Positions 10,463 to 22,164 of a stretch of DNA of 64,000 nucleotides are shown piece after piece; the stretch's first letter is position 1, and every line of letters begins with the position of its first letter. The stretch is from positions 2,356,001-2,420,000 of the forward strand of contig NC_079236.1 of assembly GCF_028502605.1 (NCBI RefSeq), written 5' to 3'. The stretch comes from Trichoderma breve (taxonomy: Eukaryota > Ascomycota > Sordariomycetes > Hypocreales > Hypocreaceae). The notes under the pieces were generated by a model. It searched no databases and had not been told where the DNA came from. It saw nothing but the letters and a program-made list of their open reading frames with translations. The translations under genes were made by a program, and so were the position numbers.

Positions 10463-12579
10463 CTAGCTTTCCTGCGGTATCACAATGGAATTCTTCAACC
10501 GTGTCGGACTTGGGGCTCTGCTGCGACGGCCAGCGTTCAGCATTTGTAGTGTTGGAGCAAGTCGTTCGCAGCTCTCTGTTCGTACAACAAGCCCATGTCT
10601 GTCCATAACTGACGGTGGACGCATCCCGTCGAACCGCTCAAAGCTTGACTTGGTTCCCGACAATCGGTGGCTTCTAGCAGATCTTGACGTCTCTCCGCCG
10701 TCTGAGCCATCAGTTTCATCGGATTCTGTGCCTCCAAGCTCAAACTCAAGCGCACCGCCTTCCTCTAATAACCGATCATAGCTTGTTGTGTTTCTACCGA
10801 AAAGGTTCCTCACAAAAGACGAGCTTCTAGCTTTCCGGAAACGGCGGAACTTGCCCAGCACTCTGGGGCCCCATTCGGTTTTTCTTAGGAGGTAGCCAAT
10901 GAAGAGGAGAACCAGCATCAGCACCAATAGACCAGAGACAGGTGAGGACCTATTTGAAAGGACATCGTCATCGTCATCGTCGTCATAGCTATGAGAGCCT
11001 GGAAACAAGGGTTTGGATCCAGCAAGTTCAAAATCAGTGGGAATCTCCAGCCCTGTATTGCTTCCGAATCCAACGGGAAGTGCTGAGCCTTGTGGGGGGA
11101 TCTGTCCGGCAGCATAGAGAACCATTTTGCCCAGAGTCCAGCTGACCTCAACGCCTCCAATCGTGTCAATGGGCTGGAAGGGATCCAAAAACCCCTTACC
11201 TTTCGTCTTTTCCACAGCTCCCTTGGTGTTGTTGACTTTTGTGCCGGGAATATCCCCTAGACTGATTCGCGGGATGCCAATGCCCTCATATAGCACGTTG
11301 ATTAACCATGATGCTTTGAAACAGGCCTCCCTGGCGTTCTCTGCCTTTTCCTCCATCGTCTTCTTTCTCTTGTCAAGTCCATGTTCAATTACTGACCAGT
11401 CCTGGCTGCAGAATGCATTGACCTCCTGTTCATATGCGATCAAGTCGTAGACTTTGCTCTCTTGACCAAAGACGCCATGTGTTGTGTGCCAGTACTCCGA
11501 AACGCCAATAAAGTGGTTCACATCAAAGTCAATGGCGGGCACATGCTGACCGTTGAGTAAGCACGGATCGTCCTTGCATGGTACATCTTTACCCAATAAG
11601 GGGTACGTCTTACGGAGGCATTCTTCAAACATGCCGGTTCCAACGAGCGCAACATCGGATGACTGCTTGCTACCGAGAGGCTCGCCCTTGATGGAAGTTC
11701 GCAAGCCTTTCGGCAGGCAAGGGTCCGGAATGTCGCCTTTCGCTTTGCCGTACTGCTCTTGTAAGCCTTCGACGAATCGTTCTCGCGCCTTGTTAGCCCC
11801 AAAACCGAGCCACGTAGCCGTAAAGACCTTGTACTCCATAGGAGAGCCATCTAGGCGTCGCAGTCGGACCAGCTTAAGGTCGTTCGCGTGCTTTTCCGTC
11901 TCGGTTGTGTTTGGTGCAAAGGCAATCTGTGCCGACGCACCACCCATGTCTAAGAAGCCATAGGTATTATGACCTTTTCCATGCGCATGTTCATCGGGTT
12001 TATCGAAGCCACCAAGTAGATAATTGGCAGCAATCCAACCGTACAAGCCCTCGGTCTCGCCTGAGATGACCTGAATATGGCTTGCACAGTCGGGGAGCAG
12101 AAACTGTGTGTTGGCCTGTAGATATGTGCAGATGCCTTGTAGCAACGCCGTTTGCTGGTGCTTGGGCAGGAATCGAACGCCAGCAGTTGCCAAGAGGAAG
12201 ATGGGTGTCTGGGCGACCTGAGACGCTGGTATCTCATCAAGCGCGGTGTCGATTAGCGCTTTCAAGTGATCGGGCCCGACAGAGGAGACATCTTCAGCAA
12301 AAGTAGAAACTCCCGGATGGATTTTCTTGCTCTTGTGGAGCTTCAGCTTTGGTAGTACGTGGGCATCGGAGGCAGACGCTTGCTTGAGGGCCTTGTTAGG
12401 ATCCTTCCATTTGTAGATGTACACGCGGGTGCCGGAAGAGCCAGCATCGAGAATTACACCGTATTGACCTGCGCAACCATTCCATATTAGCGGATACCGA
12501 TCTCAGACTCCTCTCTCTTTCTCCTTCTTGGCAATTCCTCTTCCCAATTCCGAGCCGGGGGGTTTCGCGTCTTACCCAT
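10463..12579 (-). CDS. YND1: Golgi apyrase (GDA1/CD39 family), Ynd1-like
   Basis: Coding sequence begins with a 4-nt exon, ATGG (12579-12576), then a 107-nt intron (12469-12575, donor GTAAGA, acceptor GCGCAG) and a second exon 12468-10463. The product is 669 residues. It is a nucleoside di- and triphosphatase of the Golgi lumen that turns GDP/UDP into monophosphates for nucleotide-sugar antiport. Apyrase regions are visible: YGVILDAGSSGTRVYIYKW at the N-terminus, LLATAGVRFLP, ETEGLYGWIAANYLLGG, and YGFLDMGGASAQIAF. A single membrane span lies near residues 512-530, followed by a basic, Ser-rich tail of about 140 residues, as in yeast Ynd1. The first-exon model is inferred from phase: only ATG+G restores the conserved N-terminus. 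Confidence 0.9.
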
Positions 12580-14240
12580 GAGAGCATGCGGACTGCTGAT
12601 ATCGAGTCCAGTCGAATCAAATCAAGTCTCGCGCGGCGCCTATCGAGTCGAATCGGGTTGTTATTATTACTTTTATCGGGTTGATAGCCGCTAGCTGGGC
12701 AACAAAGCGCAGGAGATGGATCGACTCGCGCCGCCGCCGATCCGTCAAGCCGGGGGTTGGAGGAGAATCAAAGATCGCAAAAGTCGAGACAAAGGATTCT
12801 TTGTCTCTCGGCAGGTGGTTATCGAGGAATGGAGGCTTCTCGAGGGGGCGCAATCATTAGGCGATAAGAAATGTATTTAGTGTAGGATTGGCAGGTTACT
12901 TTGCGCAGGGGTATCGAAACAAAGGCTAGCGAGCGAAGTGAAGGAGATTGTGCCACAGAATTAGGGATTACAGTAGGAATCGAGGCTAGGCGATCAAGCG
13001 ACTGAACGAGAGACAATGCAACAATCGTGGTGCGACAGGTTGCGGACGGACATGTGGAAGGGAAAACGAAAAATTGACATGGAGATTGAGAAAATGCTAA
13101 AGTCCAACACGGGCACGCATAATTACGTGGACTGGCAGCTGTCGGGCCACTGAGAGACGCTGAATGCCTCACGCCTGGGGAGCCGACGCCACAGTGCGCT
13201 ACCATTGCGCCATGGGCAAAAGCATCTTATCTAAGTCACTATACTTGAGCGCTCACGTAGAGAAATAACAATTCCGAGTTTCTATACTTTTCACAGCCTA
13301 TCTGCAAAGTACACGCTATCAACGGCCACCATCCTCCTTTCGTCGCTGCTAAAGATAGAATACGAAGTCATCCGCAGTAGCTCAATCTGCCACTACAGGT
13401 GATGGCTGTGATAACACCACCAGCATCTGCACAACCCTGTAATACCGCCTTGTTGGACTCGGTACCTCACGCATCACGAGCATCTCCTTCGTCCACTTGT
13501 CACCCGTGCTTGTACGAGTATGGAGTACCTTTATCTTGAACAACACTGAACGCAACATAAATGCCTCTCTCGGCGGCTGGCACACGTTCCCCAGCTTCGG
13601 CCTGGGCTGCACTCGTTGCAAACGGCTGAATATCTTTGCACTCGTCCAAACGAGCAAGGGACCGGATATCTTTGAGCTGGCTCCAACAGCCAGCACTGAA
13701 CTGGCGCCTTCGTTTCCACCGATGAAATGTGCACTCTCGAATGCTGCTCGCGATTGTCATATGTTATCCGTTCATGTGTATGTACTTGCATCTCATCTGT
13801 GCATTGTACTGCTGTCCTCCTCGTATCAATCGTCCACTTGTCTGGATTGCGTAATCCGAGACGGCAAGCCAATTTTCGGATGAATGGTGGCATTTTGTAC
13901 CGGATGGTTCTGGTATAGGTTACCTCGCTTTGACAGCGTACAAATTGATCTCCTCTCTGCATGTTGGTTATGGGTACGGAGGTTTTGTGTCATAGGTGGC
14001 GCCTGCAACTTTTACGCGGCGATATGCGCACTGGCATGCAGTATATAAATGCTGCAGATGGCCTTTGTTCACCCATAATGTCTTGAACTCACTTTAAACT
14101 GAAAGAAGATCAATTACTGAACAATGCCGGTTGCTTTGTTCTCATACAACTCCCTCCAAAGAGATTGTCAATGCACATACTGCACAAAAAGATGTACCAG
14201 TACTGAACCGATATCTTGTCACTGAACTCAACTTTCTTTG
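12580..14240. other. Gene-free stretch between YND1 start and HEI10 end
   Basis: 1.66 kb. It should include the YND1 promoter and the HEI10 3' UTR. Open frames up to 143 codons on both strands have no recognisable domains and overlap one another. A D-arm-like phrase on the minus strand near 13190-13215 is not part of a foldable tRNA. Otherwise nothing is supported. Confidence 0.4.
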
Positions 14241-15472
14241 TTATAGATCCCTCAACGGTCCATTCACTCTGGTTTGACCAGGTGGTTCGCCAGACTTGAG
14301 CCCAGAGGAAAGGCCAACACTAGCCCAAGGGCTACCTCGCTGGGGGAAGCCTGGAGAGTTCGTACCTGGCTGCCTTATGCTGCCCCCCCTGGACAATCCT
14401 TTGTTGCTGGCGATATTGGGAGGGAAAATATCTGCTCGTCCCTGGCCGCTTGTTGTACGGCGGTAGGGCTGGGTTTCAGGGGTGAGGCCTGTAATGATGA
14501 GTCAAGGCTGTATCTAATAGCTGTGGATAGTGGTGTACTTTACCATGAGATGGAGTCCGTTTTCTTGCCCAGGGATCTTCACGCTCGTTCCGCTGAAGGT
14601 TGGATCCAGACAGACCTGTGGCGAACCCTGTAGTATCGAAACGTGGCCCATGGCTGAGAGTGTAAACTGGTTCATTTGTATCATGAAAACTCGAATGAAA
14701 GCCGTGTAGTTCTTCGCCGTTCGTTGCGGGCTGGGGCGCTAAGCGGATGGAATTATCGACGGCATCGTACGCTGCTCGCTCAATTTGGCTTAATTCGGCT
14801 TTTCTCTTGACTTGAGTATAAAGCTCTTGTGTCTGGTAAAGCTTGCGATTTTTATCTCTTAGAGCCTCCGCTAGTTCGACATTCTTTTGTTGCAAAATGT
14901 CTCGCGAATTCGTCATACCTGCCTTGATAAGTTCATGAAATAAGAAGGGCAATCACCGACATCACTAACTTTCCAATTTTCCACGTAGTCCGTTGATTTT
15001 TGCGTCTGCATCTCTATTGATTTGATCACATCGAGTCCACAAATCCGAGTACTTTTCTTGTAATGTCTTGCACAGGTGCTGCTGATAGTGTAGGTTTTGG
15101 GTGATTTGATACGCCCAGAAGCCGACAGCTCGCCCCGCGCACTCCATGACTATGCTGGGATTCAACCCACTGAGTATACATGCTTTATATTCTTCGGTTG
15201 GATTGAGATTGGTGAAGAAGATGCTGTCTGCTTTAGCCAGTTGGGCGTTGCATGCAGGACAAGTGTTGCACCCCTGATTTTCCAGTTGTGTGAAGCCAAG
15301 CTGTTTAGCGCATTCCGAACAAAAGATGTGACTGAATCGCGAGCAAACCATGAGCATGTATTAGATAAAGCCAGAAGATTGATCAGGAAACTCACCTGCA
15401 ACTTGTGACCACCGCGTGGTCGGCAAGTTGCTTTCTACACTTGAGGTTATTGCAGGTGAGTGGATGATCCAT
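14241..15472 (-). CDS. HEI10: HEI10/CCNB1IP1-like RING protein (meiotic crossover E3 ligase)
   Basis: Four exons: 15472-15396, 15331-14970, 14918-14544 and 14488-14241. The introns are 64, 51 and 55 nt and all are in phase. The product is 353 residues. The N-terminal RING runs from MDHPLTCNNLKCRKQL through SHIFCSECAKQLG to NTCPACNAQL. It is followed by the family phrase NPTEEYKACILSGL and the segment MECAGRAVGFWAYQ. A coiled coil spans about residues 115-190. The tail is Ser/Gly/Pro-rich and ends RVNGPLRDL. HEI10 proteins form foci on the synaptonemal complex and designate crossovers. The last exon has no Met and is easily missed: reading through the third intron would end the protein prematurely at 14476. 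Confidence 0.9.
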
Positions 15473-16228
15473 TTGAACCTGAGATTAATCGTACGTCCAA
15501 TGGACCACAGAAAAGGGAGCAAATATAGATAAGTGAAATAAAAGGGAGTGGTGGACGTTATCGTAACTGAATCGTCAAGCAATATGGAAGCTCAGAAGCG
15601 TTGTTAGGAGCCAAAGAGCGCGATTCATGCGTTCGCAGTTGAAGGGTTAATCAGACTCTTCAAATATTTTTCTCAAGACGTTGGGGCAGATGAATGATAT
15701 GGAACAAAGCCGTCGTCTTTATCAGAGTTTCACTCGGGATGTACTTGCCTCTCATATTGCCCTCTACGAATCTCGTCTAAGGCAGCAGCTCGGCTGTGAA
15801 GTCTCCTGCGAGACTCGCACTTGCCTATCATGAATAAGGGAGGTACAGTTTGAGGATTTCCTTCTGTCTGAGCCTTCCGCCTTAGGAAATAATAGAAGTA
15901 CCTAATGGATCACATCCAATTATATCGCGAGAAAATGGCCTAAATGGCTAATGATAGGTTGGGCAATGAAGTACAACTATCGCCATATCTTAGTATGGCC
16001 CCTCAACATACAATCAAGTTGCCCTTTCAAGCCTGTCCGTCTTTATATTTTCATTGCAGAATCTGTCGGTATAATACCTATGACTACCACCATTCTACGG
16101 ATGTTCCTGTGGGTTTAATTCAAATAATAGCTGCTAATGCCCATGTATGATTCCCTGACCCTTAAATGCGATTGATCTCCTCTTGCCTACATCAACCCCG
16201 TGTCATCAAATTGGCGTGAGTGAAAGTC
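15473..16228. other. Intergenic region upstream of HEI10, downstream of ULA1
   Basis: 756 bp. Both flanking genes are on the minus strand. AT-rich, with no gene or repeat recognised. It presumably carries the HEI10 promoter and the ULA1 3' UTR. Confidence 0.4.
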
Positions 16229-18004
16229 TCATAACCGCAAGACTTGGCATCGGCTTTCAATCCCATCAAACACACAGGTATTGTCAATGGGAACATATTG
16301 ATTTGTAATAATTTTAATCACCTCCTGAGCCACCATTCCCCCAGTTACGGCAGAGATGTTGTGCAGCTCTCCGCCAGCTGCTCGTGCTAATTCTTGAGCC
16401 ACCTGAGTCAAGCGCTCATTGCCCTCAAGAGCCGGCGCCTTTTGGCAGACTGCAGTTACAATCTCATCAGCAGATGCTACCGAAGAATGCGATGGCACGC
16501 TCAAGGCAAGGTAGATGGGGATCAGCGATGTCGGCATTTCCGGTCCGGCAATGGCAGCGATTTCGTCATTGCTTAGCTCTCGCTCTATTTGAGAGATAGT
16601 CTCATATTAGTCACTGGCCCAAAGAGTTGCATTCGGCTTGTCACCTACCTATGATTTGCTCCATGCTTGGCGGCGCTTCCCCTGTGTTATTGATGAGTTT
16701 AACGAAGCGAGCATTTTTACAAAAAAGCTCTACTTCCTCCAAGTCGATGTTTTCACCTCCCGATATTTTGCGGACCCTGGACAAGACGTCGTTTACATCT
16801 TGTCTGGCTTTGTCCTTGTAGATGTTCTGCAACTTTATGTAGACGCTGGACTGCGCCTTCATATCAGGCAAGCCACCCGCCACGGGTAGGCGTTGGTTCT
16901 CAGCATAAAACTGCTTTAAAGCTTCGGCAATGATCCAGAAGCTAGACTTGGAGTCTTGTTCATCCTTATGCTCGTAATCAAAGACCTGTTTAAGCGATGA
17001 AGGGACTGGTGGCAGCGTCACATGCTGCATTACAGCTGCGAAAGCTTCGTCAAAGTTCTCTTCACCTCCCTCAGGATTGTCTCGTCTTGTGGCCTTGGAT
17101 ATGAGTTGGCGAAATTCTGTCTTTTCGCCGTAAGATGTTGGGTAAGCACCGCCGTGTTCCTTCTTCCAGATGTCAAGATAGTAAAGCAAAATTACAACCA
17201 TGGGAATATGACCATGGTCGTGGTGGTCAAGATTGTCGATGTCTTTGGTCATTTCGTTGGCAAACTCGGATAGTTCTGGCCAAGGGGATAACAGTCTCAG
17301 GTCTGTCGTTGCAGTCTGGTCGGGGTGAGTATCCACAGTGGGAAATGTTCCTGGTAATGTGATCCGGAAGTAGGAGTAGAAGCCTACTGAGTGGATAGCT
17401 ATAAGCGGCGTCCGATGCTGACGGCCGTATGCCTCGATGGCTTCAAGCATTCCAGGTTGTAAAGGATGGCTATACATGATCATGGTGAAAGTCTCTGGTG
17501 CGTTAAGTAGCTCTTGAAGACTGGTGGCATCCTGGGTCAATTAGCCCTGAAGACGCCATAGATAACACGAGGAACGCACCGTCACGGCAGAATTCCAAAC
17601 TCCATCCACCTCTGGATTAAGCTCAAGGAGCAGCTCCGTACAGCACTGAGCTCTTGATTTACCGAGACATGATTCGTCTAGGAAGAAGTTGACGCCCAAG
17701 TCCACATCCTGGACAACGGCACCATCGGCAATAGTGAATTTGCCAATGCCTAAGTAAAATTACAATATTAGGGCCCGCAATCAGACTCAGTCTTTAGGTA
17801 AAGGACCAACAAACCGGGTAAGACAAGGTTCTTCAGCGTTTCAATACCAACTGTGCCGGCTCCCGAGTTAATAAGCAAGAGATTGGCCGATTCCAGCGCG
17901 GCCTGGCCTGAAGCAGCCCACAGCCTGAGCTGGCGATCATACTTCTTTTCCTTGTCTGAAGGACCCTGAGGTATGAGAGTCGTTTGTTCCAGTTCCTCTG
18001 TCAT
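16229..18004 (-). CDS. ULA1: NEDD8-activating enzyme E1 regulatory subunit (ULA1/APP-BP1)
   Basis: Four exons: 18004-17815, 17749-17580, 17531-16649 and 16584-16229. The introns are 65, 48 and 64 nt. The product is 532 residues, the usual length. It is the inactive adenylation half of the heterodimeric E1 that, with Uba3, activates NEDD8/Rub1 for cullin neddylation. Sequence support: [19 protein letters not shown], the degenerate Rossmann stretch [22 protein letters not shown], then [12 protein letters not shown] across the first junction, and the C-terminal [19 protein letters not shown]. The frame is open 92 codons further upstream, but MTEELEQ is the natural start. It is divergent from the MFS gene. 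Confidence 0.93.
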
Positions 18005-19404
18005 ACTGTGCAAGCGCTGCCTGTGTGGATGGTTTGAAGTTGAGATGACTGCTGGGCACCAGCGGGGTAGTGGCAGATGGCCCGGTGCTTTTGTTGTGAG
18101 GATGTGAGTGAGTGCGAGAGTGCTATTGGAAAAGTGCAAATTTTGGAGTACTGATACTGTATTCTTTGGCAAATTCCCAGCCAATACAGAGCTTCTGATG
18201 TTGCAAATGGGCGACGATTGATGCAGTTGTTGAACAATGTATGTACTGGGAGCTAGGCACCTGTAGCTATCGAGGGGCACAGATTCAAGCTCCTACTATT
18301 ACCCGCTGCAGACTAGGCAGAGAGCACAAGCTTTAATTAGTCCGCATTGGGTATCAATAGGGTCAAGAATTATCTTTATTTCAATACATCTGCTGTGTAC
18401 GAGGTTCATCTCCCCTACGTCTACCGCGAAAGAAGAAATCTGCCACTTCAATTTATTAATCTATTTATTAAGAACATATCACCTAGCTGGCATTAACATT
18501 GTTTCTTGCTGTTAGAGAACTCTGTAATTCTTCTTTTGCATTACCACTATTGGAGGTGCTCGTTGGTTTCTCGAGGTGCATGTGTCTCTTTCGTTCAACA
18601 TACTGCATTCACTTGCATCACATGAACAGAATATGTCACAATATTCCGGTTCTTATCAGAGTGAAACCGTACAAGCACAACTTTTAGCCTCATGACTTTG
18701 AGCTCCAACAGGCACCTACGCTTCTTGTGCCATAATTACGGACTCTCGGTCATCTCCTTTCTTTGTGCAGATATTAGTAGCTTCGTATCAAGCATTCTTT
18801 ATCACTCCCCTAGATTCAACTATAGCCAAGCGAGTGCCATGATGCCGATTTAAGCTTTCAATGTTTCCATACCTGCGGCTATGGCATACGAGTATTCACC
18901 CCTCTGGCTTCTCATCAGTAGCAGTTTTGGTATAGTAGGAAGGCGTGAGTGTGATTTACAGACACTCAAAAAACTCACACTAAGCATGTAGCAAACGGAG
19001 AGAGTCACTTGACAATACCTAATTTCTAGAATCAATTTTGTTTGCAGTCTTTGACGACCAGTATAAGAGGCTGTCCTTCCACCAGCTGCATCTGACGAGC
19101 TGGACCTTCTTACCTATCTCAATTTACCTCTCCGTTTGTTCAACTACTCTCGCTTTTTGCACTCAACACAATCATTCACCCTAATATTCCTTCCTTCTTT
19201 TTGGACTCTGCTTGTTAATATTAGAAGGCGAGCTGATTCTTGGATACATTTAAGCATTCTTCTGGAGCCAGCTCGGCTGATAGAGAGACACATTCTGTGT
19301 TATCCTATAAGGCAGCAACAAAACCTCAGACTCATATTACCCCTAAATTAAGCCTGTTAGGCTGGGGTTCCCGAATCTCAAGATCTGTTTCCGGTACTGG
19401 GACA
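18005..19404. other. Long AT-rich divergent region between ULA1 and the MFS gene
   Basis: 1.4 kb between outward-facing starts. Composition is more AT-rich than the coding blocks. Short open frames (up to about 170 codons, one being the upstream extension of ULA1) show no domain. Probably the regulatory region of the transporter. Confidence 0.4.
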
Positions 19405-21368
19405 ATGTCGCTTCCTTCGAGATGCTCCAGCTGTGACGAACCCGGAGATCCTATGGAAACGACACCACGCGTGGATGATGGACGAATTCCTGAAGACAAT
19501 GTTACTCCCATTTCTACACGGCAGTTTTGGTTGCTTTGTTGTGGGTGAGTGTCAGTGCCGTTCAAAGGAGAGATTGCATGAGTTGACTCAAGCTGATCTG
19601 TTCCCATAGAGTCTGTTCAGGTCTGCTACTATCGATCATCGACTCCTCCATCCTAGCAACCAGCTTATACACAATCGGGGTCGAGTTTCAAGAGCATAGC
19701 CTGATCAACTGGGTTGTGCTAGCCTATACTTTAGGCTATGCTGGCTTCATCGTGTCATGCAGCACTCTTTCCGATATTGTTGGACGGCGTAATGCTTTCG
19801 CAGCTTCATATATACTCTTTGTGTCCTTCTCTATTGCATGTGGCTTTTCTAAGCACGTAAAGTGGCTGATAATATGCCGAGGATTTCAGGGGATTGGCGG
19901 TTCCGGTCTGTGAATACGAATCCCTCCCCTCTTACACAAAGATGGTGAAAGGCTTACAGTGCTTTGCAGGTCTATATGCCTTATCAATGATCATATTGAC
20001 CCATCAATGCCCACCGCAGCTTCGTCAATATATCGGTAGCATCATAGGAGTGGTCATTGCCAGCGCGGGCATTCTTGGGCCAGTTTTGGGAGGGATTTTC
20101 GCCGAATACACAAGCTGGCGGTGGATTTTTTGGATGAAGTCTGCAATCCCGACTGTGTGTATGATGGAAGAAGTCAGCTAACGTGGAAGACAGCGGGCCC
20201 ATTGGATTTGCTTCTCTGATTGTTTTCTTTATTAGCTGGCCCAGCAAAAGGAAGATGTCTCATACACAGACCACACCGTGGAAGCAGTTTGACTTTGTCG
20301 GTACCATACTAGGAATCACGGCCTCGATTCTCGTTGTTTTTGCATTTCAGAATGCCGGTGAGTCCGAACCAAAGACCTGGAGGCGCCCGATATTCATCGC
20401 ACCATTGGTCATTGGTTTGGCATGCTGGCTGGCACTCTTCGCCTGGGGATTCGCTATTGAGAAGTGGTTTGCTCAATCCATCGCTCCCGTCTTTCCTATA
20501 GAGCTTCTACGAAATCGACGCTACGCGAGAAGCATGTTGACTACTTTTCTACTGGGCTACCCTTATTTACTCTTGATATTCTTATTTCCAATCAGGATGC
20601 AAGTCGTGAGCGACAAGAGCCCACTCCTTGCAGGGCTAACTTTGCTTCCTATGCTAGGAACAGCGGCTATCGGGAGCATGGTCAGCGGAAAGGTCAACGC
20701 AGTCAAAGATCATCTCTCTGGGACCTTGCGTTGTGGTTCATGGCTCATGGGTCTTGGATTTGTGCTCCTCACAACGGTTAGAGGACCTGAAAACGACGCA
20801 AGAGCTCTTGGGTTTCTAGCTTTCGTGGGGTTTGGGTTTGGTCTTTTTACAGCAGCAGCAACCAATGTGATAAGTGTTGATGTTCTGACACGCCAAAGGG
20901 GTAAGGAGGTCCTTTATTCTTTTACACTGCTTTGTTGGTATAACATGCTGACTCTTTTGCCTTTTAGCGTCAGCTCATGGCATTCTTGCGCAAGCGAGAA
21001 TATTAGGAGGAAGCCTTGGCGTAGCAGTTTCTACGTTGTTCTTACACACCGAAGTCATTAACCGACTTCCGGATATTCTGACCCTTGACGAGCTGGCTTT
21101 CATGGAGGGCGACATGAAAAATCTAGTGGGAGATAGCCTGGAAGCTGTCAAAAAAGCATATTCGTCAGCTTTCCACAAGAGCATCACAACGGCCGCGGTA
21201 GCAGCTTGTTTGGCGGTGCTATCGACTGCCTTTATGAGCTGTCATATACGCAAAAGGGACATCGAGCAGCAGCTTCAAGCGACAGTTCCGAGAGATGGGC
21301 AACAGAGAGCCGTGGAACCTTTGATTCGGTTGCAGGACGTTGCGCATTTAGAAGAGCCGATGAAGTAA
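19405..21368 (+). CDS. MFS transporter, DHA2 (14-span drug:H+ antiporter) type
   Basis: Five exons: 19405-19544, 19610-19905, 19970-20138, 20194-20900 and 20968-21368. The introns are 65, 64, 55 and 67 nt, and the joined frame is intact at 570 residues. Membrane segments run throughout. Motif A is seen as LSDIVGRRNAF, the antiporter motif C as SAGILGPVLGGIFAE, and WRWIFWMNGPIG spans the third splice junction. It probably exports a small toxic compound or metabolite; the substrate is unknown. Two donors are GTCTG rather than GTAAG or GTATG. In isolation the gene looks broken because single frames stop early, but splicing restores it. No biosynthetic genes sit beside it. Confidence 0.85.
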
Positions 21369-22164
21369 ATTAGGCATGCTGTCTGTTTTGGATGTAACAC
21401 TCATGCCTATAACTTGAGTGTTTTTGTTCAGGTTTATGAGGGATCTGAATGACGGAGAGGTGGACATCTTCTTGACTAGCACTCTTGGACGGTTGAAGGA
21501 GAGCTGCTTCTGGCTCTTGTGTACGACAAATACCTCTTGCTACAGCAAAAGCATTGGCATAAGCGAATGGCCCTGACCACCCTGTGTCTTTTTTGCTCCC
21601 CTGCTGTATTTCTCCTTCCCTTCACTTTGCTTCTTTCATGCTCTTGGCTCGGAAGGGCTTATGACCGGATAAGTGAGGATAAAAATCCGCATAGAAATAA
21701 TTGCCAAGCGTGGGATCCTCGAGACGGTAAAAAGTGTTGCCGCCTGCTGAAGATGCAATCACTCTGCATGTGTTTCTGCCCCACGTTGAGAAGCGCGGGG
21801 TCAATTTTCAACCGGAACCAAAGGTGGGGGAATTGGCGATTTGGAGACGCCCTGGAGCTTGTCGTCATTTTTGTATAGCATGATGAATGGATACTAATTC
21901 CCTCTAAGAGTCGTGCTTGAAATCTGTTGTAGCTACTATTAGTGCCTCAAATCAGATACATGAAATGTACATGTTGTGATTCAGTCCTTCAGCTACCTTA
22001 CCCAATCGTAACCTTGTGCCCTTGGTATCTCATATCTCGTCCTCTCCAATTTGGAGTCAACATCAAAACCCACTTTTCCTTCTACGACTTTCCATCTTCT
22101 CTCTCTTCTCCTTGAGCAATTGGCTAGCGTGCAAAAGTCAACGGAGAAGCATATCTTTATCTTG
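21369..22164. other. Intergenic region between MFS and SDR genes
   Basis: 796 bp, tandem orientation. An open frame at 21519-21878 has no recognisable domain and is not called. The last 110 bp are continuous with the SDR leader, where the frame is open from 22051. Confidence 0.4.

Noticed and set aside
13140..13235. tRNA-like D-arm on the minus strand (GCGCAATGGTAGCGC)
   Set aside because: No matching acceptor stem, no anticodon stem and no GTTCRA T-arm follow at a plausible distance.
13497..13962. Open frames on both strands between YND1 and HEI10
   Set aside because: They overlap each other, lack domains and have no supporting start or splice context.
14476..14952. 158-codon open frame as the end of HEI10
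   Set aside because: It starts in the second intron and reads through the third intron. Splicing to 14488 gives a longer in-phase tail.
19469..19476. ACGCGT inside MFS exon 1
   Set aside because: It is within coding sequence and gives no reason to propose MBF control.
19716..21061. MFS gene as a pseudogene broken by stops
   Set aside because: All breaks coincide with introns of 55-67 nt with good acceptors. The joined frame is intact for 570 residues.
21519..21878. 119-codon open frame after the MFS gene
   Set aside because: No domain, no homology I can recall, cysteine-rich composition typical of chance frames, and no splice context.
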